From Paracoccaceae bacterium (GTDB lineage: Bacteria; Pseudomonadota; Alphaproteobacteria; Rhodobacterales; Rhodobacteraceae), in assembly GCA_024644285.1 (NCBI GenBank), contig JAHELH010000193.1, positions 1 through 5,162 of the forward strand: 5,162 nucleotides of DNA, read 5' to 3'. Of the stretch, positions 1 through 5,162 are shown piece by piece. Every line of letters begins with the position of its first letter. The stretch's first letter is position 1. Both the position numbers and the translations under genes were made by a program. The notes beneath the pieces are model-generated. The model was not told where the DNA came from. It searched no databases and saw only the letters and a list, made by a program, of their open reading frames with translations.

Positions 1-36
1 GCCCAAGACCGCCGTTTGAACGCGGTTTCAGAGGCT

Positions 37-40
37 GGAG
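37..40 (+). promoter_or_regulatory. Shine-Dalgarno site deciding the RTX gene start
   Basis: GGAG lies 8 nt before the ATG at 49. The alternative TTG start at 16 would have almost no upstream sequence in this window to judge, and it would add 11 polar residues in front of the hydrophobic segment. Confidence 0.6.
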
Positions 41-48
41 CACGGCAG

Positions 49-954
49 ATGGACATGTATTTTCTCGGCAACGCGCTGTTGATGTTCGGCGCTTTCGCGC
101 TGCAGTTCGGACTCATCGACGACGACGAAGAGGTCGCGGCGGACAGCCCGCCGGTCGATTCCGTAGCCCCGGCCTACGACCCGAATCTCTATGAGACCGA
201 GCTTCTCGGCACCGCCGGCGACGACGTGCTGGACGAACTGGCCAGCCCGCTGAACGTCGCGGTGTTCCTGGGCGACGGCAACGACGAGCTCGATGCCACG
301 GCCTTCGACGATTATGCCGAGGGCGGCGCCGGCGACGACACGCTGACGATGCGGCCCGGCGACGATGTCGCGCTTGGCGGCTCCGGCGCCGACAGCATCG
401 ATGGCGGCCTTGGCAACGACACGCTCTGGGGTGACGACGGCGACGACCAGATCACCGGCAGCAAGGGCGACGACGAACTGCATGGCGGCGCCGGCAACGA
501 CACGCTCACCGGTAGCGGCGGCGCCGACAGCCTCGACGGCGGCACCGGCGCCGACGTGCTCTATGGCAACCATTCCGGCGCGCCCGGCGATACCGAGGAC
601 GGCGCCGACACGCTCTCGGGCGGCGAGGGCGACGACGCGCTGCATCTGGGCGGCGGCGACGCGGGCACCGGCGGCGCCGGGGCCGACAGCTTCATGCTCT
701 ACGATCCCGGCGCCAGCGGCACGGTGGCGCAGGTGACCGATTTCGAAGCCTCCGAGGACATGATCGGCGTGGTCTACGCGCCGCAGACCGACCCGGTCAC
801 CGGCGATCCGGTCACCCCTGACGTGACCGTCGCGGCCAGCGACGACGGCACCCAGGGCGTGGTGTCGCTCAACGGGGTCGAGGTCGCGCGGATCACTGGC
901 GGACAGGACCTGACGCCGGGCGACATCGCGCTGATCCCCGACGACGCGGCCTAG
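49..954 (+). CDS. RTX-type (haemolysin-type) calcium-binding repeat protein with N-terminal hydrophobic segment
   Basis: Protein of 301 residues. Residues 4-23 are hydrophobic (YFLGNALLMFGAF...) and look like a membrane helix or uncleaved signal, followed at once by an acidic patch (DDDEE, 24-28) and a Pro/Asp-rich spacer. From about residue 54 to 215 there are many glycine/aspartate nonapeptides of the GGxGxDxLx type (GGAGDDTLT, GGLGNDTLW, GGAGNDTLT, GGTGADVLY, GGEGDDALH), the known calcium-binding beta-roll unit. An insertion at 172-189 interrupts the repeats. The tail (216-301) has an RTX-downstream-like VTDFEASEDMIGV segment. The ATG at 49 is chosen over the upstream TTG at 16 because GGAG lies 8 nt before it and the hydrophobic segment follows directly. 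RTX proteins usually leave by type I secretion through a C-terminal signal. The N-terminal helix makes membrane anchoring equally possible here. The exact role is unknown. The gene converges with the permease gene. Confidence 0.85.
   Translation: MDMYFLGNALLMFGAFALQFGLIDDDEEVAADSPPVDSVAPAYDPNLYETELLGTAGDDVLDELASPLNVAVFLGDGNDELDATAFDDYAEGGAGDDTLTMRPGDDVALGGSGADSIDGGLGNDTLWGDDGDDQITGSKGDDELHGGAGNDTLTGSGGADSLDGGTGADVLYGNHSGAPGDTEDGADTLSGGEGDDALHLGGGDAGTGGAGADSFMLYDPGASGTVAQVTDFEASEDMIGVVYAPQTDPVTGDPVTPDVTVAASDDGTQGVVSLNGVEVARITGGQDLTPGDIALIPDDAA
208..693 (+). repeat. Tandem RTX nonapeptide repeats (about 27 nt per unit)
   Basis: Degenerate in-frame repeats encode the GGxGxDxLx units of the RTX protein. 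They are also visible as DNA repeats: positions 322-347 and 484-509 match at 24 of 26 bases, both starting GGCGGCGCCGGC. They are interrupted around residues 62-91 and 172-189, where the nonapeptide pattern is lost. Confidence 0.8.
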
Positions 955-964
955 GGCGAGGCCG
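947..964. terminator. Possible short hairpin at the RTX/permease convergent junction
   Basis: CGGCCT (947-952) pairs perfectly with AGGCCG (959-964) around a 6-nt loop, and the stem includes the RTX stop codon TAG. It sits in the 13-bp gap between the two convergent genes, where a bidirectional terminator would be expected. There is no T-run on either side, so it is at best a weak intrinsic terminator. Confidence 0.3.
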
Positions 965-967
965 GTC

Positions 968-1771
968 TCAGGATTTCAGCCGGTAGCCGCGCCGGAACCA
1001 CAGCCAGCACAGCGCCAGCACCGCCGCCGTCACGACGCTGACCACCGCCAGCCCCAGCCAGGGCGAGCTGTCGGACCGGCCCAGCATGCCGAACCGCACG
1101 CCGTCGATCAGGTAGAAGACCGGGTTCCAGTGGGTGAGAAGCCGCATCGCTGGCGGCAGCGCCTCGGTGGAATAGAACGTGCCGGACAAAAAGCTCAGCG
1201 GCGTGATGATGAAATTGGTGATCGCCGCCATCTGGTCGAACTTCTGCGCCACGATCGCCGCGACGATCCCCAGCCCGCCCAGGAAAGCCGCGCCAAGGGT
1301 CACGAAGACCAGCATCCAGACCGGATGCGCCACGCCGCTGCCCAGCGCCAGCACCATCACCGCCAGGATCGCGCCCGCCACGAACAGCCCGCGCCCGATG
1401 GCGCCGGCCATGTAGCCGATCACCAGCTCCAGCGGCGACAGCGGCGGCATCAGCGTGTCGACGATGTTGCCCTGCACTTTGGCGATCATGATCGAGGACG
1501 AGGTGTTTGCGAACGCGTTCTGGATCACCGTCATCATCAGGATGCCGGGCGCCAGGAACTGCACGAAGGGCACGCCCATCACCTCGCCCCGGCTGGGACC
1601 GATGGCCAGCGCGAACACCGCCAGGAACAGCCCCGCGGTGACCAGCGGCGCCAGCAGGGTCTGGGTCCAGACCGACAGGAAGCGGTACATTTCGCGCGCC
1701 GCCAGCGTGTAGAGCCCCAGCCAGTTGACCCGCCCGAATCGGCGGGTGCCCATCGCGATCGTCTCGGCCAT
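968..1771 (-). CDS. ABC-2 type transporter permease (YadH-like)
   Basis: Protein of 267 residues, the normal length for a stand-alone ABC-2 permease. About six membrane segments can be read near residues 37-57, 69-90, 115-143, 151-175, 182-200 and 238-258. The family signature HWNPVFYLIDGVRFG lies at 214-228, between the last two segments, and the KVQGNIVDTLMPPLSPLEL segment (98-116) is also typical. Such permeases pair with a separate ATPase to export polysaccharides, lipids, drugs or other compounds across the inner membrane. The substrate cannot be told from sequence. The ATG at 1771 is preferred over the GTG at 1789 because AAGGA ends 6 nt before it, while the GTG would lie just upstream of that ribosome site. 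No ATPase gene adjoins it: the gene is divergent from gcrA and convergent with the RTX gene, so it is transcribed alone. Confidence 0.9.
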   Translation of the reverse strand: MAETIAMGTRRFGRVNWLGLYTLAAREMYRFLSVWTQTLLAPLVTAGLFLAVFALAIGPSRGEVMGVPFVQFLAPGILMMTVIQNAFANTSSSIMIAKVQGNIVDTLMPPLSPLELVIGYMAGAIGRGLFVAGAILAVMVLALGSGVAHPVWMLVFVTLGAAFLGGLGIVAAIVAQKFDQMAAITNFIITPLSFLSGTFYSTEALPPAMRLLTHWNPVFYLIDGVRFGMLGRSDSSPWLGLAVVSVVTAAVLALCWLWFRRGYRLKS

Positions 1772-1777
1772 GCCTGA

Positions 1778-1782
1778 TCCTT
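1778..1782 (-). promoter_or_regulatory. Shine-Dalgarno site deciding the permease start
   Basis: On the minus strand AAGGA stands 6 nt before the ATG at 1771. This supports 1771 rather than the longer GTG start at 1789, which would add only MAKGSG. Confidence 0.7.
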
Positions 1783-1807
1783 TTGCCACACCGCGGTTTG
1801 GCGATGC

Positions 1808-1835
1808 TTGTATCTGCCTTCGCCGTGATTAGAAT
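1808..1835 (+). promoter_or_regulatory. Candidate sigma-70-type promoter for gcrA
   Basis: A -35-like TTGTAT (1808-1813) and a -10-like TAGAAT (1830-1835, five of six bases of TATAAT) are separated by 16 bp. Transcription would begin near 1842 and leave a leader of about 80 nt before gcrA. This is one of the few AT-richer spots in the window. The call rests on consensus matching only. Confidence 0.45.
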
Positions 1836-1856
1836 AGGGTGCTGACGGAATTTACC

Positions 1857-1907
1857 AGAACGACAAGGGTCCGACCGGGCGCCGCGCGCCTGCAGCCTTG
1901 TCGTTTT
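1857..1907 (+). promoter_or_regulatory. Nested hairpin in the gcrA 5' leader
   Basis: AACGACAAGG (1859-1868) is an exact inverted copy of CCTTGTCGTT (1896-1905). An A-T pair and a G-T wobble extend the stem to 12 pairs (1857-1868 with 1896-1907). The enclosed sequence folds again: GGCGC (1878-1882) pairs with GCGCC (1886-1890) around CGC. The stem ends in CGTTTT, 5 nt before the gcrA ribosome site GGAG (1913-1916). It could be an attenuator, a translation-control structure, or the 3' end of a short leader RNA. No riboswitch class is recognised. Confidence 0.55.
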
Positions 1908-1923
1908 CAGTTGGAGAGAACCG

Positions 1924-2472
1924 ATGTCCTGGACCGACGAACGCGTCGAATTGCTGAAGAAGATGTGGGGCGACGGCCAGAGCGCCAGCCAGATCGCCAA
2001 GGAGCTGGGCGGCGTCACCCGCAACGCGGTCATCGGCAAGGTGCATCGTCTCGGCCTGTCGAACCGCGCCAGCGGCACGCCGGCCGCGGCCAAGGGCGGC
2101 GCCAAGGACAAGGCCGAGGAACCTGCGACCGAGGCCGCCGCGCCCGCCGCCCAGCCGGCCGAGGAGACCCCGCCGCCGGTCTCGCCTGCCCGCCGCGCGA
2201 TCATTCCCGCCGGCCAGCCGCTGCCGCCGCAGCCCTCGGCCAACGAGATCAGCCCCGAGGCGCTGGCCAGTGTGCGCGAGGTCGAAAGAAAGGCCAAGAA
2301 GATCAGCCTGATGGAGCTGACCGAGCGGACCTGCAAATGGCCGATCGGCGACCCGGCGACCGAGGAATTCTGGTTCTGCGGCCTCAGCGTGCAGCCGGGC
2401 AAACCCTATTGCGAGGCCCATGTCGGCGTCGCCTTCCAGCCGATGAGCGCGCGCCGCGACCGCCGGAGGTAA
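1924..2472 (+). CDS. gcrA: GcrA family cell-cycle regulator
   Basis: Protein of 182 residues, close to the usual GcrA length. The N-terminal DNA-binding domain begins MSWTDERVELLKKMWGDG, and its helix-turn-helix SASQIAKELGGVTRNAVIGK lies at 20-39, followed by VHRLGLSNR. An Ala/Pro-rich linker covers about 49-107. The C-terminal domain (about 110-175) carries TCKWPIGDP (136-144), FWFCG (149-153) and PYCEAH (161-166). In Caulobacter, GcrA binds the housekeeping sigma factor and activates promoters carrying GANTC sites methylated by CcrM, linking transcription to replication. The C137, C152, C163 and H166 spacing could bind a metal; that is my inference. The start is supported by GGAG at 1913-1916, 7 nt upstream. 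The gene is divergent from the permease gene and convergent with the AsmA gene. Confidence 0.95.
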   Translation: MSWTDERVELLKKMWGDGQSASQIAKELGGVTRNAVIGKVHRLGLSNRASGTPAAAKGGAKDKAEEPATEAAAPAAQPAEETPPPVSPARRAIIPAGQPLPPQPSANEISPEALASVREVERKAKKISLMELTERTCKWPIGDPATEEFWFCGLSVQPGKPYCEAHVGVAFQPMSARRDRRR

Positions 2473-2492
2473 AGTGGGCTCAATCCCGCTTT
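2471..2492 (+). terminator. Likely gcrA terminator hairpin
   Basis: AAAGTGGG (2471-2478) pairs with CCCGCTTT (2485-2492), giving 8 pairs including one G-U wobble, around the loop CTCAAT. The stem starts inside the gcrA TAA stop codon (2470-2472). The trailing T-run is only three bases, so termination strength is uncertain. Confidence 0.5.
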
Positions 2493-2552
2493 GCGTATCG
2501 TGACACTGAACGGCGCATCCCGGGACCGATCCGGCGTATCGTGGGTTTGAAC
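2493..2552 (+). repeat. Imperfect 19-bp direct repeat in the gcrA/asmA intergenic region
   Basis: GCGTATCGTG followed by four variable bases and TGAAC occurs at 2493-2511 and again at 2534-2552 (15 of 19 identical). The copies start 41 bp apart. The shorter related string CGGCGCATC (2511-2519) resembles CGGCGTATC (2532-2540). Function is unknown. Confidence 0.55.
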
Positions 2553-2556
2553 CCAC
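2541..2556. terminator. Second stem-loop, possibly the asmA-side terminator
   Basis: GTGGGTTTGAACCCAC forms a 6-bp perfect stem with loop TTGA. It sits 12 bp beyond the AsmA gene stop, read on the minus strand. Its stem arms GTGGG and CCCAC nearly match those of the gcrA terminator (GTGGG and CCCGC). There is no T-run on either strand. Confidence 0.35.
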
Positions 2557-2568
2557 TTACCGAGAATA

Positions 2569-4530
2569 TCAATTCCGGCCGCCCAGCAGGTCCAGCAGCC
2601 CGTCGCGCGCCCGCTGTTCCAGCTCCTGCTTGAGCACGTCGTCGATATCTTCCTTCGCCTCGATCGTGACGCCCAGCTCCTCGTTCAGCCGCTCGATCAC
2701 CTCCGCCTCGGCCTTCGCCTTGACCTTCTCGGCCTCGGCGTCCAGCCGCTCTTTGGCCAGCGCCTCCAGGTCCAGCCGGAATTTCGGATCGGCCCAGGTC
2801 CCGGTGATCAGCACCGGCACCCGCACGCCGTTCAGAAGCTTCGGCTCAAGCCGGTAGTCGAGCGTCCGCCCGCCCAGCCCGATCCGGCCCTTGCCGGTCG
2901 CCGTCAGCAGGGGTGACAGGAAGGTAAGGTCCGCATTGGTCACCACACCGTTCTTCACCGTGAAGGTCGCTCCGATGCTGTCGAAGATCGTCTTGACGCC
3001 GGCGCCAACGTAGGAGGCATCGAGATTGCGCAGCATCCCCACCAGATCGAGCCCGGCGAGCGCGCCGGGGCCAAAGCGGATCTCGCCCGAACCCTCCCAG
3101 CTGTTCATCAGCGCATCGACGGAATTGCCGACGCCCAGCAGGTTGACGCTGACATCCCCCGTGGTCTCAAGCCGGTCCCATCCGGCCAGCTCGCCCAGCA
3201 GCGGTTTCAGCCGCACGCCCTTGGCCTCCAGGTCGGCCCGCGTCGACAGCCCGCCTCGGCTGTTGAGGATGAAGGCGCCGGTGACGTTGCCGCCATAGGC
3301 CTCCATGCCACGGATATCGGTCACCGCCCGACCCTGCTCCAGCCTGATCCGCAAGTCGGTGCGCCCCAGCGTCGCCATGCCGAGATCGACGCTCGCCGCC
3401 GCCAGCGCCACCTCGGCGTCGACCGCCTGCAGCCCGCTCACGTCGATCGGCGCGCGCGACCAGCCCGTGGGCGCGGCCACCGCTGCGCCGGGCGCCGTTC
3501 CGCCGCCCTCGGACGCGGCCGCTGACAGATCCAGCGCCCCGGCCGACAGCGCGGCGACGATCTTCGGCCGGGCGCCGCCCAGCGACACGTCGGCGCCACC
3601 GGTCAGCGTGTTGTGATCGAGCCGCAGCGTCATGTCCCGCAGCGCAAGCGCCCCCGCGCCCGACGCCGTCATCTCGGCGTCCAGCGCGATCTCGCGGCCC
3701 AGCCCGCGCGGCAGGTCCGGCGCGGCGCTTCCGGCCAGCGCGGCCAGCGCGCCCAGATCGTCCACCGCCGTCCGCAGCCGCCCGCCGGCGGCCAGCGGAT
3801 CGAGCCCGGCACGACCCTGGAAGACAAACGAATTGCCGCCCACGCCGATCTCGGCCGAGACCGGCACCGCGCCGGTTCCGACGAAATCCGCGAACTGCGA
3901 GATCTCCGCCGCCAGCGAAATCCGCTGCCCGTTCAGCGCCGCGCCCAGATCCAACTCGGCCGCCCCGCGAAAGTCCGGCACGCTCAGGGTCAGGTCCACA
4001 TCGCGCAGCTCGGTCGTGGTCCCCGCACCCCGGTCGACGATGCGCAGCACGCCGCCCGTGATCTCGGCCCGGTCCAGCGTGAATTCGGGCACCTGCGGCG
4101 CGCCCGTCCCCCGGCCTTGCGCCGGGCTGCTCCCATTGCCGCCGCTCCGCGCCATCTCCCAGTTGCGCCGGCCATCGGCCGCAGTCTCCAACAGCAGGCG
4201 CGGCGCCACCATCTCGACCTTCCTGATCCGCACGTCGCCGGACCAGAGCGCCGCGATATCGACGCCCACAGACAGCCGCTCGGCCACCAGCATCGGCCCG
4301 GCATCGGACCAGTCCGCGTTGGCGATGGTCACCGCGGCGATGTTGACGCCCAGCTCCGGCCACAGCGTCGGGCGCACGTCGCCGGCCAGCGTCATCGCCC
4401 GCCCCGTCGCCGCTTCGAACCGGTCGGAGACGACCTTCGCGATCCGCTCAGCCGGCAGCAGGAACAGAACCGCCACCGCAAATACCGCCAGCGCGATCAG
4501 CCCCAAGACGATCCGGAAAATCCACCGCAT
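2569..4530 (-). CDS. AsmA family envelope protein
   Basis: Protein of 653 residues. A single N-terminal membrane helix (about 4-25) is followed by the typical AsmA opening PAERIAKVVSDRFEAATGR, then PTLWPELGV (54-62) and NADWSD (71-76). The long middle part is beta-rich, with Gly/Pro/Ser linkers at about 129-147 and 340-357. The conserved C-terminal AsmA core holds GSGEIRFGPGALAGLDL (480-496), TGKGRIGLGGRTLDYRLEP (545-563) and VPVLITGTWADPKF (571-584). After it comes a charged, probably helical tail (588-645) rich in Lys, Glu and Ala. AsmA proteins are inner-membrane anchored with a large periplasmic part. They belong to the group proposed to carry phospholipids between membranes, and they affect outer-membrane assembly. 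The start is firm: AGGAGG stands 5 nt upstream. The gene is divergent from rimO and convergent with gcrA. Confidence 0.9.
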   Translation of the reverse strand: MRWIFRIVLGLIALAVFAVAVLFLLPAERIAKVVSDRFEAATGRAMTLAGDVRPTLWPELGVNIAAVTIANADWSDAGPMLVAERLSVGVDIAALWSGDVRIRKVEMVAPRLLLETAADGRRNWEMARSGGNGSSPAQGRGTGAPQVPEFTLDRAEITGGVLRIVDRGAGTTTELRDVDLTLSVPDFRGAAELDLGAALNGQRISLAAEISQFADFVGTGAVPVSAEIGVGGNSFVFQGRAGLDPLAAGGRLRTAVDDLGALAALAGSAAPDLPRGLGREIALDAEMTASGAGALALRDMTLRLDHNTLTGGADVSLGGARPKIVAALSAGALDLSAAASEGGGTAPGAAVAAPTGWSRAPIDVSGLQAVDAEVALAAASVDLGMATLGRTDLRIRLEQGRAVTDIRGMEAYGGNVTGAFILNSRGGLSTRADLEAKGVRLKPLLGELAGWDRLETTGDVSVNLLGVGNSVDALMNSWEGSGEIRFGPGALAGLDLVGMLRNLDASYVGAGVKTIFDSIGATFTVKNGVVTNADLTFLSPLLTATGKGRIGLGGRTLDYRLEPKLLNGVRVPVLITGTWADPKFRLDLEALAKERLDAEAEKVKAKAEAEVIERLNEELGVTIEAKEDIDDVLKQELEQRARDGLLDLLGGRN

Positions 4531-4535
4531 ACCTG

Positions 4536-4541
4536 CCTCCT
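4536..4541 (-). promoter_or_regulatory. Strong Shine-Dalgarno site of the AsmA gene
   Basis: A full AGGAGG on the minus strand lies 5 nt before the ATG at 4530. It is the best ribosome site in the window and fixes the start. Confidence 0.8.
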
Positions 4542-4555
4542 GCTCTTTTGCGCGC

Positions 4556-4584
4556 AGGATAGCACCGCGGCGGCCCTACCGGAA
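4556..4584 (-). promoter_or_regulatory. Weak candidate promoter for the AsmA gene
   Basis: On the minus strand TTCCGG (plus-strand 4579-4584) and TATCCT (4556-4561) are 17 bp apart. Transcription would begin near 4549, just ahead of the AGGAGG ribosome site. The -35 match is poor. Confidence 0.3.
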
Positions 4585-4613
4585 GCGCCCTTCCCGCCGC
4601 CGCGCCGACCCGC

Positions 4614-4619
4614 TATAGC
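4614..4619 (+). promoter_or_regulatory. Candidate -10 element for rimO
   Basis: TATAGC lies 7 nt before the rimO ATG (4627). If used, transcription would begin at or next to the start codon. There is no recognisable ribosome site between it and the ATG, and the -35 region (TTCCCG at 4591-4596) is weak. Confidence 0.3.
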
Positions 4620-4626
4620 CCGGCGC

Positions 4627-5162
4627 ATGACGAACCCGCCCGACCTGCGCCCCGACCTGGCGCGCTCTGCCATTCCCGAAAGCCGCCGCGCCGGCCAGCC
4701 CACCGTGGGCATGGTCTCGCTGGGCTGTCCCAAGGCGCTGGTCGACAGCGAGCGCATCCTGACCCGGCTCCGGGCCGAGGGCTACGGCATCTCGCCCGAC
4801 TACGCAGGCGCCGACGCGGTGATCGTCAACACCTGCGGCTTTCTCGACAGCGCCAAGGCCGAGAGCCTCGAGGCCATCGGCGAGGCGCTCAATGCGAACG
4901 GCCGCGTCATCGTCACCGGCTGCCTCGGGGCAGAGCCCGACTACATCACCGGCGCGCATCCCCGCGTGCTGGCGGTCACCGGCCCGCAGCAATACGAACG
5001 CGTGCTCGACGCCGTGCACGCCGCCGTGCCGCCTTCGCCGGACCCGTTCATCGACCTGCTGCCGGCCCGGAACGTCAGCCTGACGCCGCGGCATTACAGC
5101 TATCTGAAGATATCCGAGGGCTGTAACCACACCTGCCGGTTCTGCATCATCCCCGCCATGCG
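4627..5162 (+). CDS. rimO: Ribosomal protein S12 methylthiotransferase RimO, 5' part (cut by window end)
   Basis: The first 178 codons are present; the frame is open to the window edge. RimO is a radical-SAM enzyme that adds a methylthio group to a conserved aspartate of ribosomal protein S12. The N-terminal methylthiotransferase domain shows its three cluster cysteines in VSLGCPKALVDSER (C34), VIVNTCGFLDSA (C70) and VIVTGCLGAEP (C99). The radical-SAM motif CxxxCxxC is complete at C166, C170 and C173 in KISEGCNHTCRFCIIP. Co-linearity with Escherichia coli RimO, as I recall it, is close, which separates it from the tRNA enzyme MiaB. The rest of the radical-SAM domain and the TRAM domain lie outside the window. 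The ATG at 4627 gives an N-terminal extension of about 20 residues relative to the E. coli protein. No Shine-Dalgarno site is visible. The gene is divergent from the AsmA gene with 96 bp between starts. Confidence 0.95.
   Translation, partial: MTNPPDLRPDLARSAIPESRRAGQPTVGMVSLGCPKALVDSERILTRLRAEGYGISPDYAGADAVIVNTCGFLDSAKAESLEAIGEALNANGRVIVTGCLGAEPDYITGAHPRVLAVTGPQQYERVLDAVHAAVPPSPDPFIDLLPARNVSLTPRHYSYLKISEGCNHTCRFCIIPAM

Noticed and set aside
28..645. Minus-strand open frame of 205 codons opposite the RTX repeats
   Set aside because: Its repetitive Val/Ala/Gly composition is just the reverse reading of the RTX nonapeptide DNA repeats.
208..693. Regularly repeated DNA as a CRISPR array
   Set aside because: The repeats are in frame, degenerate and encode RTX nonapeptides; there are no unique spacers.
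1850..1860. TTTACC as a half-site for CtrA in the gcrA promoter region
   Set aside because: It differs from the TTAACC half-site and no second half-site stands at the usual spacing.
1839..1923. Possible upstream open frame starting GTG at 1839 in the gcrA leader
   Set aside because: It has no ribosome site and runs without a stop into gcrA in another frame, giving an Arg-rich shadow product.
951..2402. Long minus-strand open frame of 483 codons covering the permease gene and most of the gcrA antisense strand
   Set aside because: It runs out of frame through two well-recognised genes, its residues are Arg/Gly/Ala-rich low complexity, and it matches no family I recognise. GC-rich DNA leaves such frames open by chance.
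2541..2556. GTGGGTTTGAACCCAC as the T-arm of a tRNA or tRNA remnant
   Set aside because: The loop between the 5-bp arms has 6 bases instead of 7, and no acceptor, D or anticodon arm can be found around it.
3632..4618. Plus-strand open frame of 328 codons opposite the AsmA gene
   Set aside because: Ser/Arg/Pro/Ala-rich shadow of the AsmA coding strand, with no domain and no ribosome site; it also runs up to the rimO start.

Overview
The window looks like a piece of an alphaproteobacterial chromosome, most probably Rhodobacteraceae (Roseobacter/Paracoccus-like). It is strongly GC-rich throughout. It carries a GcrA-type cell-cycle regulator, a family restricted to Alphaproteobacteria, and a RimO whose N-terminal half resembles what I remember of Rhodobacteraceae RimO. 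The family placement is from memory of the protein sequences, not from a search. No tRNA, rRNA, CRISPR array, insertion sequence or other mobile element is visible.

Layout, left to right. (1) 49-954 (+) encodes a small acidic RTX-type calcium-binding protein with an N-terminal hydrophobic helix. (2) 968-1771 (-) encodes an ABC-2 type transporter permease, convergent with the RTX gene and only 13 bp from it. (3) 1772-1923 is a divergent control region. It holds a candidate gcrA promoter and a long perfect-core hairpin in the gcrA leader. (4) 1924-2472 (+) encodes GcrA. (5) 2473-2568 is a convergent intergenic region with two similar stem-loops and an imperfect direct repeat. (6) 2569-4530 (-) encodes a 653-residue AsmA-family envelope protein. 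(7) 4531-4626 is a second divergent promoter region. (8) 4627 to the window end (+) is the first 178 codons of rimO, cut by the window edge.

Every gene alternates in strand with its neighbours, so there is no multi-gene operon in view and each gene seems to be transcribed on its own. GcrA and RimO are housekeeping functions (CcrM/GANTC-linked transcription; methylthiolation of ribosomal protein S12). The AsmA protein and the ABC-2 permease point to the envelope, and the RTX protein to the envelope or outside.

I do not see a clearly new biological system. The parts most worth a second look are non-coding: the nested hairpin in the gcrA leader, the paired stem-loops and repeats between gcrA and asmA, and three of the window's four GANTC sites lying within 78 bp at the start of the RTX gene. 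On the protein side, the membrane-anchor-plus-RTX architecture and the permease without an adjacent ATPase stand out.
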